Positions 9,317 through 23,568 of a stretch of 64,000 nucleotides of DNA are shown one piece after another. Location of the stretch: positions 1,240,001-1,304,000 of the forward strand of contig NZ_CP133264.1 of the NCBI RefSeq assembly GCF_030915445.1. The letters are read 5' to 3'. Position 1 is the first letter of the stretch; each line of letters begins with the position of its first letter. Below the pieces are notes generated by a model that saw only the letters and a list, made by a program, of their open reading frames with translations, was not told the origin of the DNA and ran no database searches. This DNA comes from Clostridium sp. OS1-26 (GTDB lineage Bacteria > Bacillota > Clostridia > Clostridiales > Clostridiaceae). Made by a program: the position numbers and the translations under genes.

Positions 9317-10672
9317 TTAAAATACTTTATTTACCGCTTCTCTAAGAGATGATACAGAAATACTATTAATATTCCTATTTCTTATCTTCTCCAAGTTTCT
9401 CATCGGTATTATTACATTCTTAAATCCCATTTTATGTGCTTCATTTACAAGTCTATCACAAAAGGATACTGGTCTTACTTCGCCTGTTAACCCAATTTCT
9501 CCAACCACTAATAGTTTTTCTAGACTTATTTCTTTAGATTTTACACTTGATATAAGCGCCAATGCAAGCCCTAAATCTCCAAATGTTCCTTCAATATTAA
9601 GTCCACCAACAACATTTATATAAACATCTGAATTATAAAATGGTATTTTAAGTTTTTTCTCCAAAACTGCTAGTATAAGATTTAGCCTAGAAGCATCTAC
9701 CCCTACTGCAGTTCTTCTAGGCATAACTGCCTTTGTTTCACTGACCAAGGCTTGTATTTCAACTAAAATTGGTCTCGTTCCCTCCATAACACCTATAACT
9801 ACTGAACCTTCTTTTTGAAACTCAGTTTCTTCAAGAAATACTTCTGATGGATTAGATATTTCTTCAAGCCCACTTTCCCTCATCTCGAAAACTCCAATTT
9901 CACTAGTAGTTCCAAAACGATTCTTCAAGGTTCTTAATATTCTAAACTCCTCTGTTCTTTGCCCTTCAAAAGACAAAACTGTATCCACCATATGTTCAAG
10001 TACTCTAGGCCCAGCTAATTCACCTTGCTTAGTAACATGCGCCACAATAAAAAATGATATGCCTTTGCTCTTCCCCATATGCATAATATCGTTAGCACTT
10101 TCTCGAACTTGAGACACACTTCCTGGAGCAGAACTAACTGATTGCTTAAAAAGAGTTTGTATAGAGTCTATGATTACGAATACAGGCTTTGTGTTTTCTA
10201 TATGTTCCTGTATTTGATCTAGATTTGTTTCTGAAACCACATAAAGATTTTCCGATATTGTATCGAGTCTATCTCCTCTCATTTTTATTTGTTCCTCGGA
10301 CTCCTCACCTGACACATATAAAACTTTTCCATACTTTTGTGATATATTATTAGCTGTCTGTAAAAGCAACGTTGATTTTCCTATTCCTGGTGCTCCAGAT
10401 ATCAATGTAAGAGAACCCTTAACTAGTCCTCCTCCTAAAACCCTGTTTAGTTCTGTTATTCCCGTATCAAATCTTTCATATTCACTAGACTTTATACTAG
10501 TTATATTTTTAGGAACACTTCCAGACTTTAATGGATTAAATGCAAAATTATTTACTGATTTAATTTCTTCAACTAAACTATTCCATGTGCTACAATTTGG
10601 ACATTTCCCTAACCACTTAGGGGATTCATACCCACATTCTTGGCAAACAAACGTGGTCTTATTTTTCGCCAC
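9317..10672 (-). CDS. radA: DNA repair protein RadA
   Basis: RecA-like ATPase that promotes branch migration in recombination. A C4 zinc finger (CQECGYESPKWLGKCPNC) is followed by Walker A GAPGIGKST (about 92-100), the KNRFG motif typical of RadA (about 250) and a C-terminal Lon-protease-like domain. I select the GTG at 10672 (451 aa). AGAAGGAG lies 9 nt upstream and the product then begins MAKNKTTFVCQECG, the family's usual start. The ATG at 10681 directly abuts the Shine-Dalgarno sequence. Confidence 0.95.
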   Translation of the reverse strand: MAKNKTTFVCQECGYESPKWLGKCPNCSTWNSLVEEIKSVNNFAFNPLKSGSVPKNITSIKSSEYERFDTGITELNRVLGGGLVKGSLTLISGAPGIGKSTLLLQTANNISQKYGKVLYVSGEESEEQIKMRGDRLDTISENLYVVSETNLDQIQEHIENTKPVFVIIDSIQTLFKQSVSSAPGSVSQVRESANDIMHMGKSKGISFFIVAHVTKQGELAGPRVLEHMVDTVLSFEGQRTEEFRILRTLKNRFGTTSEIGVFEMRESGLEEISNPSEVFLEETEFQKEGSVVIGVMEGTRPILVEIQALVSETKAVMPRRTAVGVDASRLNLILAVLEKKLKIPFYNSDVYINVVGGLNIEGTFGDLGLALALISSVKSKEISLEKLLVVGEIGLTGEVRPVSFCDRLVNEAHKMGFKNVIIPMRNLEKIRNRNINSISVSSLREAVNKVF

Positions 10673-10701
10673 TAAAACCATCTCCTTCTATACAAAATAT
10701 A

Positions 10702-10732
10702 ATTATACAGTATTGAGACCGAATGTTGTCAA
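10702..10732 (-). promoter_or_regulatory. possible sigma-A promoter for radA-disA
   Basis: TTGACA (10727-10732) and TATAAT (10702-10707) lie on the minus strand with a rather long 19-bp spacer, between the clpC terminator and radA. The boxes are perfect but the spacing weakens the call. Confidence 0.5.
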
Positions 10733-10758
10733 TAATAAATAAAATTTAAAAAAAATTA

Positions 10759-10798
10759 AAAAACAATGTGTAACGCCTAACCTTTACACATTGTTTTT
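10759..10798 (-). terminator. terminator of the ctsR-mcsA-mcsB-clpC operon
   Basis: A 15-bp stem (10759-10773 with 10784-10798) with a 10-nt loop is followed on the minus strand by T-rich sequence. It lies 13 nt past the clpC stop. Confidence 0.9.
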
Positions 10799-10811
10799 AC
10801 TTAATTAAATA

Positions 10812-13247
10812 TTAACTTTTATTGAATTCTAATTGTCCGTCTTTTACACTAACAACTACCTTATCTCCTTTTTTAACATTACCTTTTAACATTTCTTCCG
10901 AAAGCTTATCTTCTACAGTTTTTGTTATAGCTCTTCTAAGAGGTCTTGCACCGTATGTTAGATCAAAACCTTCTTTTGCAAGTAATTCTTCTGATTCTCC
11001 TGTAAAATTAATATCAATTTCTTGTTCTTTTAATCTTTCTGATACAGTATCTAACATCAATCTTACAATTTGTTTTAGATCTTCTTCTTGAAGTTGATGG
11101 AATACTATGATATCATCTATTCTATTTAAAAATTCAGGTCTGAATGAGCGTCTAAGCTCTTCCATTATATTTTCCTTCATCTTTTCGTATTCATTCTGCT
11201 TCACATCTTCATCTCCAAAAGCAAATCCCATTGATTTTTGCTTTTTAATAGTAGATGCACCAACATTAGATGTCATTATTATTATGGTATTTTTAAAATT
11301 GACTGTTTTTCCTTTACTATCTGTGAGTCTTCCATCCTCAAGTATCTGTAGAAGAATATTAAATACCTCTGGATGAGCTTTCTCTATCTCATCAAACAAC
11401 ACAACAGAATAAGGATTTCTTCTTACCTTTTCAGTTAATTGACCACCTTCATCAAAACCAACATATCCTGGAGGAGATCCTACCAATCTTGATACTGTGT
11501 GCTTTTCCATGTATTCAGACATATCTATTCTTATCATATTATTTTCATCACCAAACATTGCTTCTGCTAACGCCTTTGAGAGCTCTGTTTTTCCTACCCC
11601 TGTTGGCCCCAAGAATATAAATGATCCTATTGGTCGCTTTGGATCCTTGAGTCCTACTCTAGCTCTCCTTACAGCTCTTGATATAGACTTTACAGCCTCA
11701 TCCTGACCAATTACTCTTTTATGAAGAATTTCTTCTAGTTTTAATAATCTTTCCGATTCTCTTTCAGTCAGCTTTTCTAGCGGAACATTAGTCCATTTTG
11801 AAACAACTGCCGCTATTTGCGCCTCACTCACAGTAAGGTTTGAAACTTCTTTCTTGGTGTTCCAGTTAGCTTTCAATCCTTCTAACTTATCTTTTATTTC
11901 TTTTTCTTTATCTCTTAATCTTGCTGCTTTTTCAAAATCCTGAACCCTTATTGAGTCTTCTTTCTCTTTGGTAGTTTTCTCAAGATCGCTTTCTAGTTTT
12001 TTCAAGTCTGGTGGCGCTATTAAATTTTCAATTCTTACTTTAGCTGCTGCTTCATCAATTAAATCTATTGCTTTATCTGGCAAATATCTATCAGTAATAT
12101 ATCTATCTGATAAATTTACTGCCGCATCTATAGCCTCATCTGTAATCTTTACTCTATGGTGTGCTTCATATTTATCTCTTAATCCCTTCAATATAAGCAC
12201 AGCCTCTTCCTTATTAGGTTCTCCAACCATAATTGGCTGAAATCTTCTTTCTAAAGCGGCATCTTTTTCTATATATTTTCTATATTCATCTATAGTAGTT
12301 GCACCTATACATTGTATTTCTCCTCTAGCCAATGCAGGCTTTAATATATTAGAAGCATCTATAGCACCCTCGGCTGCACCAGCACCTATTATAGTGTGAA
12401 TTTCATCAATAAATAATATAACACTTCCTGACTTTCTTAATTCATCCATGACCTTTTTTAGTCTTTCTTCAAATTCACCTCTATATTTTGATCCTGCGAC
12501 CATTGAAGATAAATCTAATGTTACAACTCTCTTATTTCTGAGTATTTCAGGAATGTTTCCTGACACTATTCTTTGTGCTAATCCTTCTGCTATTGCAGTT
12601 TTACCTACACCAGGGTCTCCTATTAAACATGGATTATTCTTACTTCTTCTACATAAAATTTCTAAAACTCTCTGTGTTTCCTTTTCTCTACCCACTACTG
12701 GATCAAGCTTTCCTTCTTTGGCCATTTCAGTTAAATCTCTTCCAAACTGATCTAACGTAGGAGTTGGCTCATTATTTGCTTTACCTAAATCACTAGTACT
12801 TGCTGATTGTTCTCCTGAAAGATTGTCAATTAGCCCTTTTCTTAATTTATCAAAGTCAGCACCTAAGTTATTTAGTATTGTAAATGCAACTCCTTCTGCT
12901 TCTCTTATAAGCGCTAATAATATATGCTCCGGACTTATATAATTATGGTTTAGGTTCCTAGCCTCAAGTAGACTTAATTCTAATAATCTCTTGGTTCTAG
13001 GGGTAAGTGGAATCTCATTTTTATATAAGTCGATATCCCCTTTACCTTCATATTCTTCCACTAAATTTCTTACAGCCTCCACATTAATGCCCATATCGTT
13101 TAAAAATTTTTTAGCTACTCCGTCTTCTCTTAATATTCCTAGTAAAATATGCTCTGTTCCAACATACCCATGTTGAAGAGCTTGTGCTTCTTCTTGAGCA
13201 TAAAAAAGAACTTTTTGTGCTCTTTCAGTAAACCTTCCAAACATCAT
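10812..13247 (-). CDS. clpC: ClpC AAA+ unfoldase (ATP-dependent Clp protease subunit)
   Basis: Hsp100 unfoldase that feeds proteins to ClpP and works with adaptors such as McsB. Two N-terminal Clp-N repeats (about 5-145) precede AAA-1 with Walker A GDPGVGKT and Walker [12 protein letters not shown] middle domain with a UVR-like segment ([20 protein letters not shown]) follows, then AAA-2 with GPTGVGKTE and [12 protein letters not shown] and a C-terminal D2-small domain. Length 811 aa is normal. GGGAGG lies 10 nt before the ATG. It is the last gene of the CtsR operon. Confidence 0.97.
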   Translation of the reverse strand: MMFGRFTERAQKVLFYAQEEAQALQHGYVGTEHILLGILREDGVAKKFLNDMGINVEAVRNLVEEYEGKGDIDLYKNEIPLTPRTKRLLELSLLEARNLNHNYISPEHILLALIREAEGVAFTILNNLGADFDKLRKGLIDNLSGEQSASTSDLGKANNEPTPTLDQFGRDLTEMAKEGKLDPVVGREKETQRVLEILCRRSKNNPCLIGDPGVGKTAIAEGLAQRIVSGNIPEILRNKRVVTLDLSSMVAGSKYRGEFEERLKKVMDELRKSGSVILFIDEIHTIIGAGAAEGAIDASNILKPALARGEIQCIGATTIDEYRKYIEKDAALERRFQPIMVGEPNKEEAVLILKGLRDKYEAHHRVKITDEAIDAAVNLSDRYITDRYLPDKAIDLIDEAAAKVRIENLIAPPDLKKLESDLEKTTKEKEDSIRVQDFEKAARLRDKEKEIKDKLEGLKANWNTKKEVSNLTVSEAQIAAVVSKWTNVPLEKLTERESERLLKLEEILHKRVIGQDEAVKSISRAVRRARVGLKDPKRPIGSFIFLGPTGVGKTELSKALAEAMFGDENNMIRIDMSEYMEKHTVSRLVGSPPGYVGFDEGGQLTEKVRRNPYSVVLFDEIEKAHPEVFNILLQILEDGRLTDSKGKTVNFKNTIIIMTSNVGASTIKKQKSMGFAFGDEDVKQNEYEKMKENIMEELRRSFRPEFLNRIDDIIVFHQLQEEDLKQIVRLMLDTVSERLKEQEIDINFTGESEELLAKEGFDLTYGARPLRRAITKTVEDKLSEEMLKGNVKKGDKVVVSVKDGQLEFNKS

Positions 13248-13269
13248 GTTAAAATAACCTCCCTTAATA

Positions 13270-14304
13270 TCATAATATCATTTTAGCTAATCGTTCTTTA
13301 ATAAGTTTAGCTCTATTAAGTTCTATTCCTTTATTTGATAATTTTTCTTTATGAATTTGTTGTATAGATGCTGCTTGCGTATCTACAAGAAGATTGTTTA
13401 ATATAACATTATCAACATCTTTAATTATTCCCATTTCCATGCCTAATCTTACATCTGATAAAAGTTTTATACATTCATTTGAGTTTAATAGTACTGCAGA
13501 CTTCAACGTACCTAAAGCTCTATAGATTCTGTCCTCTATTTCATATTTATAATTTTTAATTAGATCTTCCCTTAAAAGATTTTCTTCATTAATAATCTGT
13601 TTTACAACTGCTTCTAAGTTACTTATAATTTCTTCTTCACTAAGGCCTAATGTAACTTGATTTGATATCTGATATATATTGCCATAAGCCTTGGAACCTT
13701 CACCATATAATCCCCTTGCTGTCATGCCAACTTGTGAGACTGCATTTATAACTCCGTTCATCTTGTTATTTAAGGAGAGTGTTGGGAGATGAATCATAAC
13801 AGATGCTCTAAGTCCTGTTCCAATATTAGTAGGACATGATGTTATATACCCAAGCTTCTCATCAAAAGCATAGCTCAGCTTTTCTTCAAGTAAATTATCA
13901 ATTTTATTACTTAAATCATATGCTTCTTCCAGATTCAAACTAGATGTTATGCACTGGATTCTTATATGATCTTCCTCATTTATCATGACACTTACAGTCT
14001 CATTTTTATCTATTATAAAAGCTGTCTTATCACTATTATTGATTAAGTTTTTGCTTATTAAATGTCTCTCCAAATAAACCTGATTTGCAATTATATCTAT
14101 ATCGTATAAATACTTAGTTACATATTCCTCTCTCATATGAACTGATCTGTAAAAGGCATCCTCAACTATTGGAACTATCGCTCTTCCCTTTTCCGTGCCT
14201 AATTTATGTGGAAAAGGCATTTTGTCAATATTCCTAGCAAGTCTTATTCTGCTGCTTAATACGAGGTCATCTCTTTTCCCTTGATAATTTATCCAATTTT
14301 CCAT
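13270..14304 (-). CDS. mcsB: protein-arginine kinase McsB
   Basis: Guanido-phosphotransferase-family kinase that marks proteins with phospho-arginine for ClpCP and inactivates CtsR. The N-terminal [12 protein letters not shown], the EEDHIRIQC segment and the catalytic cysteine in [13 protein letters not shown] (about 167) are visible. It has 344 aa, near the family's 350-360. It lies between mcsA and clpC in the heat-shock operon. Confidence 0.95.
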   Translation of the reverse strand: MENWINYQGKRDDLVLSSRIRLARNIDKMPFPHKLGTEKGRAIVPIVEDAFYRSVHMREEYVTKYLYDIDIIANQVYLERHLISKNLINNSDKTAFIIDKNETVSVMINEEDHIRIQCITSSLNLEEAYDLSNKIDNLLEEKLSYAFDEKLGYITSCPTNIGTGLRASVMIHLPTLSLNNKMNGVINAVSQVGMTARGLYGEGSKAYGNIYQISNQVTLGLSEEEIISNLEAVVKQIINEENLLREDLIKNYKYEIEDRIYRALGTLKSAVLLNSNECIKLLSDVRLGMEMGIIKDVDNVILNNLLVDTQAASIQQIHKEKLSNKGIELNRAKLIKERLAKMIL

Positions 14305-14319
14305 ACTTGATATAGCCTC

Positions 14320-14838
14320 CTATTTTTGATTATTCTGTATCTTTCTAATCAAATCTCTTATTTCTGCAGCCTTTTCGTATTCTTCTGCGGTTATGGCCTT
14401 TTGGAGGTCTTCCTTTAATTTCAATAATTTCTTCTTTTCAATTATATGCCTACCTAACTTTTTAGGAATCTTTCCGGTGTGTTCAATATTTCCTTGAACT
14501 CTCTTTATAATAGGATTTATCATTCCACTGAAACTTTTATAACATTCACTGCATCCAGCCAATCCTCTTTGTTTAAATTCACTATAGGTAGTTCCACAAT
14601 TTTCACAATAACTATATGGGCTTTTCGCATCCTTACCTACATTGCCTACATGTTCCATTATTCCGCTCAATATATTTTGAAAGGTAAATGATGAAGAGAT
14701 ATCTATAGGGCTATAAAAAGTTAATTCTCCTTTTTCCTTAGCACACTTTTCACATAAATTTAGTTCCTTTTTATCTCCATTCAATATTTTAGTTATGTGA
14801 ACAGTGGCCTCATTTTGCTTACATAAGTCACATATCAT
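14320..14838 (-). CDS. mcsA: McsA, zinc-finger activator of McsB
   Basis: Small protein that activates McsB. Cysteine pairs CDLC/CEKC (first about 30 residues) and CENC/CSEC (about 87-107) form two zinc-binding modules. A C-terminal UVR motif (LQKAITAEEYEKAAEIRDLIRKI) matches the ClpC-interaction segment. Length 172 aa. It is second in the operon after ctsR. Confidence 0.93.
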   Translation of the reverse strand: MICDLCKQNEATVHITKILNGDKKELNLCEKCAKEKGELTFYSPIDISSSFTFQNILSGIMEHVGNVGKDAKSPYSYCENCGTTYSEFKQRGLAGCSECYKSFSGMINPIIKRVQGNIEHTGKIPKKLGRHIIEKKKLLKLKEDLQKAITAEEYEKAAEIRDLIRKIQNNQK

Positions 14839-14918
14839 ATTATCACCCCTTTATGTTATACACTTCATGATATGATAACCATTATATCACACATTTTACA
14901 TTTAAAAGAAATTTATTC

Positions 14919-15377
14919 TTAGTTTAAAATTACCATAACTACAGCTTTTAAGATATCCGCTCTTAATTTATTTCTATTATCACTTGCAGCAATTAGAGTT
15001 CTGTCATTTAAAACAACTCTTAGCATATCTGCCTCAGTTTTAGTTATTATTTGAGCATCAAATAATCCATTTATTATTTGATGTGCTGAATTATAAGTTA
15101 TACTATCTCCTATTTTCTCATTTATGTCATCTATAAAGGAATCATCGCTCCTTACTTCTAATCGTCTTATAATAATACAGCCACCACCACCTCTTCTACT
15201 TTCAATATAGTATCCTTTATTAGTGGTGAATCTAGTGGTTAATACATAATTAATTTGAGAGGGAGCACAACTAAAATAATTAGCCAATTCATTTCGTACA
15301 ATTTGTAACTGGCTTTCTCTACTTTCATTTAACATAGCTTTAATAAACTCTTCAATCTCATCTGATAGTCTAGCCAT
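14919..15377 (-). CDS. ctsR: heat-shock repressor CtsR
   Basis: Dimeric repressor of class III heat-shock genes. The N-terminal winged helix-turn-helix (LSDEIEEFIKAMLN ... FSCAPSQINYVLTTRF) and the glycine-rich wing ESRRGGGGCIII are diagnostic, and the C-terminal helical domain is present. Length 152 aa. It is first gene of the operon. A CtsR-like heptad repeat just upstream of its start suggests autoregulation, as known in other Firmicutes. Confidence 0.95.
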   Translation of the reverse strand: MARLSDEIEEFIKAMLNESRESQLQIVRNELANYFSCAPSQINYVLTTRFTTNKGYYIESRRGGGGCIIIRRLEVRSDDSFIDDINEKIGDSITYNSAHQIINGLFDAQIITKTEADMLRVVLNDRTLIAASDNRNKLRADILKAVVMVILN

Positions 15378-15394
15378 AAAAACACCTTCCTGAC

Positions 15395-15448
15395 TTTGTC
15401 TTTCTTTGACCTTTATTTAATATTAATACTATTATTATCTTTATACAA
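15395..15448 (-). promoter_or_regulatory. ctsR operon promoter with CtsR operator
   Basis: On the minus strand the direct heptads GGTCAAA and AGACAAA, separated by 3 nt (15395-15411), match the CtsR operator pattern with one change in the second. A possible promoter lies just upstream: TTGTAT (15443-15448), 17 bp, TAATAT (15420-15425). Repressor binding would cover the transcription start. Confidence 0.65.
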
Positions 15449-15599
15449 TATCTGTATTATCCCAAATTTTAATTTTATCCTAATCATTCTCTATATTCGT
15501 TTAAATTACTTCTGTTTTTAAAATTATTCTTTATAAACTTCATATTATTTTAACTTATAGATATAAAACTATACTACTACATGAATGATAAACAAATAA

Positions 15600-15627
15600 C
15601 TGTCTTAATTTTTACTTTTTAAGACAG
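15600..15627 (-). terminator. terminator after the 77-aa gene
   Basis: A 9-bp stem (15600-15608 with 15619-15627) encloses a 10-nt A/T loop just past the small gene's stop. The following minus-strand sequence is TTATTTGTTTA. Confidence 0.6.
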
Positions 15628-15635
15628 CTATCTAT

Positions 15636-15869
15636 TTAATTAGTTTTGGACGCTTTGATATAATATATTCCATTATGCTTATTGCAATCTAAATCAACGG
15701 TAAAATTATTATTTTCCAGCATTTGCTTTACTATATTAATGTTTTCCGTATTATTCTCAATACTTATTGTAAGATTATCATCTTTATCAACTATAGAAAT
15801 ATAATCATAAATGCTACTATAATCGGCTAAACTTATCTTACCGTTTATGTTCATTTGGTATTCTGACAT
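15636..15869 (-). CDS. small protein of unknown function, 77 aa
   Basis: I do not recognise this family. The 77-aa product is acidic and polar, has no membrane segment or signal peptide, and contains two internal cysteine/lysine-rich short motifs near its end (DLDCNKHNGIYYIKASK). A strong GGGAGAGG four bases before the ATG and a hairpin after the stop support a real single-gene unit. It sits between the EF-G-like gene and ctsR. Confidence 0.6.
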   Translation of the reverse strand: MSEYQMNINGKISLADYSSIYDYISIVDKDDNLTISIENNTENINIVKQMLENNNFTVDLDCNKHNGIYYIKASKTN

Positions 15870-15944
15870 AAAACCTCTCCCTTGCTAAACTTACTACAAG
15901 CAAACTAATAATCTTATCTTTTCTAATGAGCCATTAAATTATAC

Positions 15945-15996
15945 AAAATAATAAGGAGAGCTCCAATGCCTATATCGGAGCTCTCCTTATTATTTT
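15945..15996 (-). terminator. terminator of the EF-G-like gene
   Basis: A perfect 20-bp inverted repeat (15945-15964 with 15977-15996, loop 12 nt) with a GGAGAGCTCC core directly abuts the stop codon of the EF-G-like gene. Confidence 0.92.
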
Positions 15997-18090
15997 CTAT
16001 TCTTCTACCTTAGCTTTTATTTTTTTAGCTTCATCTATTATCTTATTTACCTCTGTAGCTGGAACTTCTTCATACCTTTCAAATTTCATTGTAAAACTTC
16101 CTCTTGCCTGAGTCATTGATCTTAGATCTGTAGCATACTTAAACATTTCTCCTTGAGGAATCTCTGCTATTATTTTTTGATTGTCTTCAAATGATTCCAT
16201 TCCCAAAACTCTTCCTCTTTTTTTATTTATGTCGCCAATTATATCTCCCATATAGTACTCTGGAACCAATACTTCTACATGCATTACTGGCTCTAAAAGT
16301 ACAGGTTGAGCTTCCATTAGTCCTTTCTTATAAGCTAAAGATGCTGCCACCTTAAATGCCATTTCTGATGAATCAACAGGGTGATACGATCCATCATGCA
16401 GTGTAGCTTTTAGCCTTATCACAGGATATCCCGCTAAAACACCACGCTGTATGCATTCTTTTAGACCTTTTTCAACTGCTGGAATATATTGTCTCGGAAC
16501 AACACCACCAACTACCTGATCAACAAATTGTAATTCATCTTCTCCATCCAGTCTAGGCTCAAACTTAATTTTTACATCTCCATATTGGCCATGTCCACCA
16601 GATTGCTTTTTATGTTTACCCTGAACATCGGCAACTTTTTTTATCGTTTCTCTATAAGGTACCTTTGGCGTTTGAAGTACTACATCTGCTCCAAACTTGC
16701 TTTTCAATTTACATGCAATTACATCTAGATGGGTTTCTCCTAATCCCGAAACTATTGACTCTGCATTCTCTAAATCTCTTGATACTTTAAATGTAGGGTC
16801 TTCTTCCAATAATTTATTTAATCCATTAGAAATTTTATCTTCATCATTTTTGGACTTTGGTAAAACAGCCATTGACATTGATGGCTCAGGGAATTCTATA
16901 TTTTCAAAAGTTACTGGATTAGATACATCACATAGGGTATCCCCAGTACTTGTGAATTGTAATTTTGAGACAGCACCAATATCTCCAGCTATTATTTCAC
17001 TAATAGGGGTTTGCAACTTACCTTTCAAGAAATACATTGTTCCTATTTTCTCTGCTTTATCTTTGTTAGCGTTGTATACCGTTGAGTCCGATTTAATCTT
17101 ACCAGTAATAACTTTAAATAATGATAATTTTCCAACAAAAGGATCTGCTATTGTCTTAAATATAAATGCTGATAACGGCGCATTTTCATCAAATTTAATA
17201 CTCTTTTCAGAATCAGACTTTAAGTCTCTAGCTTTTAATGGCTCCGCATTTGCAGGTGATGGAAAACATTCTACTATATCTTCTAGTAATGTTTCGATAC
17301 CAATGCCACTAAATGCAGATCCACACATTACAGGAGTAATTTCACCTTTAGCACAACCGTTTATAAGTCCATTGTATATTTCCTCATCACTTAGAGTACC
17401 TTCATTAAAATATTTATCTAGTAATGCTTCATCAGTTTCAGCTACAGCTTCTACAATCATATTTTTGCATTGATCTACCTTCTCAATTAATTCATCAGGT
17501 ATATCCGCTTCACTCATAAGTTGAGTTTTCTTATCAAATATCCTAGCTTTTCTAGAAATAACATTTATAACTCCTACAAAATTTTCTTCATTTCCTATTG
17601 GATACTGAACTGGTACTACTGATATACCAAACCTTTCTTTTAGACCGGATAGTACTTTGTCAAAATTAGAATTTTCTCTATCCAATTTATTTATATACAA
17701 TGCTCTAGGTAATCTATACTTATTCACATATCCCCAGGATTTTTCTGTACCTACTTGAATACCAGAGACTCCGGATACAACAATCATTGCAACATCTGCT
17801 GCTCTTAGTCCCTGAAATGTTTCACCTATAAAATCAAAATATCCTGGCATATCGATTAAATTTATCTTAACATCTCCCCATTCGCATGGAGCTACTGAAG
17901 TAGATAAGGATATCTTTCTTCTTTTTTCTTCAGCGTCATAATCACTAATAGTATTTCCTTCTTCAATTTTTCCAAATCTATCTGTAGCCTTAGTATAATA
18001 AAGTATTGCTTCCGTTAAAGTAGTTTTTCCTGAGCTACTGTGCCCTATTACTCCTACATTTCTTAAATTTTTTGTTGAATAGTTTTTCAT
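15997..18090 (-). CDS. elongation factor G-like GTPase (EF-G paralogue)
   Basis: Translational GTPase of the EF-G family. The P-loop GHSSSGKTT (about 16-24), G3 DMPGYFDF (about 81), and G4 NKLD (about 135) are intact. EF-G domains II-V follow, including GSAFSGIGIETLLEDI and a C-terminal LRSMTQARGSFTMKFERYEEVP. The P-loop differs from canonical EF-G (GHIDAGKTT), and the gene is alone, not in the rpsL-rpsG-fusA-tuf cluster, so I read it as the EF-G-like paralogue common in clostridia. I use the ATG at 18090 (697 aa) with GAGGGGGA upstream; a TTG two codons earlier is possible. Confidence 0.88.
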   Translation of the reverse strand: MKNYSTKNLRNVGVIGHSSSGKTTLTEAILYYTKATDRFGKIEEGNTISDYDAEEKRRKISLSTSVAPCEWGDVKINLIDMPGYFDFIGETFQGLRAADVAMIVVSGVSGIQVGTEKSWGYVNKYRLPRALYINKLDRENSNFDKVLSGLKERFGISVVPVQYPIGNEENFVGVINVISRKARIFDKKTQLMSEADIPDELIEKVDQCKNMIVEAVAETDEALLDKYFNEGTLSDEEIYNGLINGCAKGEITPVMCGSAFSGIGIETLLEDIVECFPSPANAEPLKARDLKSDSEKSIKFDENAPLSAFIFKTIADPFVGKLSLFKVITGKIKSDSTVYNANKDKAEKIGTMYFLKGKLQTPISEIIAGDIGAVSKLQFTSTGDTLCDVSNPVTFENIEFPEPSMSMAVLPKSKNDEDKISNGLNKLLEEDPTFKVSRDLENAESIVSGLGETHLDVIACKLKSKFGADVVLQTPKVPYRETIKKVADVQGKHKKQSGGHGQYGDVKIKFEPRLDGEDELQFVDQVVGGVVPRQYIPAVEKGLKECIQRGVLAGYPVIRLKATLHDGSYHPVDSSEMAFKVAASLAYKKGLMEAQPVLLEPVMHVEVLVPEYYMGDIIGDINKKRGRVLGMESFEDNQKIIAEIPQGEMFKYATDLRSMTQARGSFTMKFERYEEVPATEVNKIIDEAKKIKAKVEE

Positions 18091-18260
18091 AAGCAATTCC
18101 CCCTCTTACTTTTAAGCTTAATTATATATTCTATTTTTAATTTAAAAATCCTTTTAAGTTTGTGAAATTTTCTAAATTATTTGATTATATATATATTTCC
18201 ATATACTCCATATTTTATGCGAGTATATGAAAAATATTAAAACTTTTTTTCTAAAATAAA

Positions 18261-18293
18261 AAAACACACTAGTTAAAGATACTAGTGTGTTTT
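18261..18293 (-). terminator. terminator of rRNA operon A
   Basis: A 13-bp stem (18261-18273 with 18281-18293, loop 7 nt) is followed on the minus strand by TTTTTTTATTTTAG. It lies 34 nt after tRNA-Asn. Confidence 0.92.
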
Positions 18294-18326
18294 GAATTAA
18301 ATAATATTATATACAAAAAATAAAAA

Positions 18327-18401
18327 TGGCTCCGTGGAGAGGATTCGAACCTCCAACCCTTCGGTTAACAGCCGAATGCTCCACCATTGAGCTACCACGG
18401 A
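18327..18401 (-). tRNA. tRNA-Asn (anticodon GTT), end of rRNA operon A
   Basis: 75-nt cloverleaf with encoded CCA; anticodon stem TTCGG/CCGAA encloses CTGTTAA, giving GTT. It lies 8 nt after 5S rRNA. A second, nearly identical tRNA-Asn gene is at 33664-33738. Confidence 0.95.
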
Positions 18402-18409
18402 ACATTTAA

Positions 18410-18525
18410 CCTGACGACGACCTACTCTTCCACAGGGTCTCCCCTGCAGTACCATCGGCACTATGAAGCTTAACCTTCGTGTTCGGAATGGGAACGGGTG
18501 TTACCTTCACGTCATAATCACCAGA
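18410..18525 (-). rRNA. rrf: 5S ribosomal RNA, operon A
   Basis: About 116 nt on the minus strand, beginning TCTGGTGATTATGACG and ending CGTCGTCAGG, with the conserved CCGTTCCCATTCCGAACACG segment (loop B/helix III). Compared with the operon B copy it has A instead of G at 18413 (plus strand), turning a helix I G-C pair into G-U. Ends are approximate. Confidence 0.95.
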
Positions 18526-18613
18526 TGTTGATTTCTTCTAAATCTTTGATTTAGCTAAAGAATCAGTACTCCTCAGCTCTGCCGAGTGAGTTTCATATCT
18601 ACTACAGTTTTAT

Positions 18614-18642
18614 ATTATACTGGATTCGCTTAAGTTTGTCAA
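18614..18642 (-). promoter_or_regulatory. perfect sigma-A promoter between 23S and 5S, operon A
   Basis: On the minus strand TTGACA (18637-18642), a 17-bp spacer and TATAAT (18614-18619). Transcription would begin near 18607 and run into 5S and tRNA-Asn. The same element is present in operon B. Confidence 0.7.
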
Positions 18643-18697
18643 CATTTTTTTTATGTTTATCAAACTTTTTCAGGAACATTGAGTAATTTGCACATTT

Positions 18698-18722
18698 GTT
18701 CTCTGAAAATTGCACAGTGAAT
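18698..18722 (-). other. 23S processing stem, 3' arm, operon A
   Basis: The 23S trailer here is complementary, over about 25 nt with few mismatches, to the 23S leader at 21860-21885 (core TGAAAATTGCACAGTGA). It would form the long helix cut during 23S maturation. In operon B the arms are 24538-24562 and 27571-27596. Confidence 0.8.
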
Positions 18723-18729
18723 TATATTT

Positions 18730-21622
<2,893 letters not shown>

Positions 21623-21638
21623 ATTCAATCGAAAATTG

Positions 21639-21739
21639 CTATAAGCTTCGCAGCTCTTCGTCAAGCCCCCTCCCTGTGGTGCTCATTTACCAGTCAGTAA
21701 ACTCCGCTCCTCGCTCGGGTCTTTCCTCGATCTGCTAGC
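21639..21739 (-). other. 101-bp insertion in the 23S leader of operon A
   Basis: Aligning the two 16S-23S spacers shows this block only in operon A. It lies in the loop of a short hairpin (GAAAATTG/CAATTTTC) next to the 23S 5' end; operon B has only a few bases there. It is clearly richer in G and C than the flanking spacer and contains small inverted repeats (TTTAC...GTAAA; GAGCTGCGAAGCTT). I see no ORF or transposon ends. Confidence 0.75.
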
Positions 21740-21859
21740 TTCTATCAATTTTCTTGGTTTCATTCATAAAATTTAGTTCTACTCATGAAACTTAAAAATC
21801 TACAAAAGTTCATTACTTATATAATAAGTAGTTTTACCTTTAGCTTTACTTTTATTTAT

Positions 21860-21885
21860 ATATCACTGTGCAATTTTCAAAGAAC
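21860..21885 (-). other. 23S processing stem, 5' arm, operon A
   Basis: Leader partner of the 18698-18722 arm. The shared TTTGAAAATTGCACAGTG-type sequence recurs in both operons. Confidence 0.8.
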
Positions 21886-21888
21886 AAT

Positions 21889-21965
<77 letters not shown>

Positions 21966-22052
21966 TTATAAGAGTTATTATCTTATTGATAATCCCTCAA
22001 GATTAAACAGAGTGTAAACAAACCTTCAAGATAGAATTACCTACCTTGTCGA

Positions 22053-23568
<1,516 letters not shown>

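Noticed and set aside
15997..18090. Possible tetracycline-resistance ribosome-protection gene
   Set aside because: Sequence and length fit the EF-G-like paralogue; I see no resistance-gene context or mobile element nearby.
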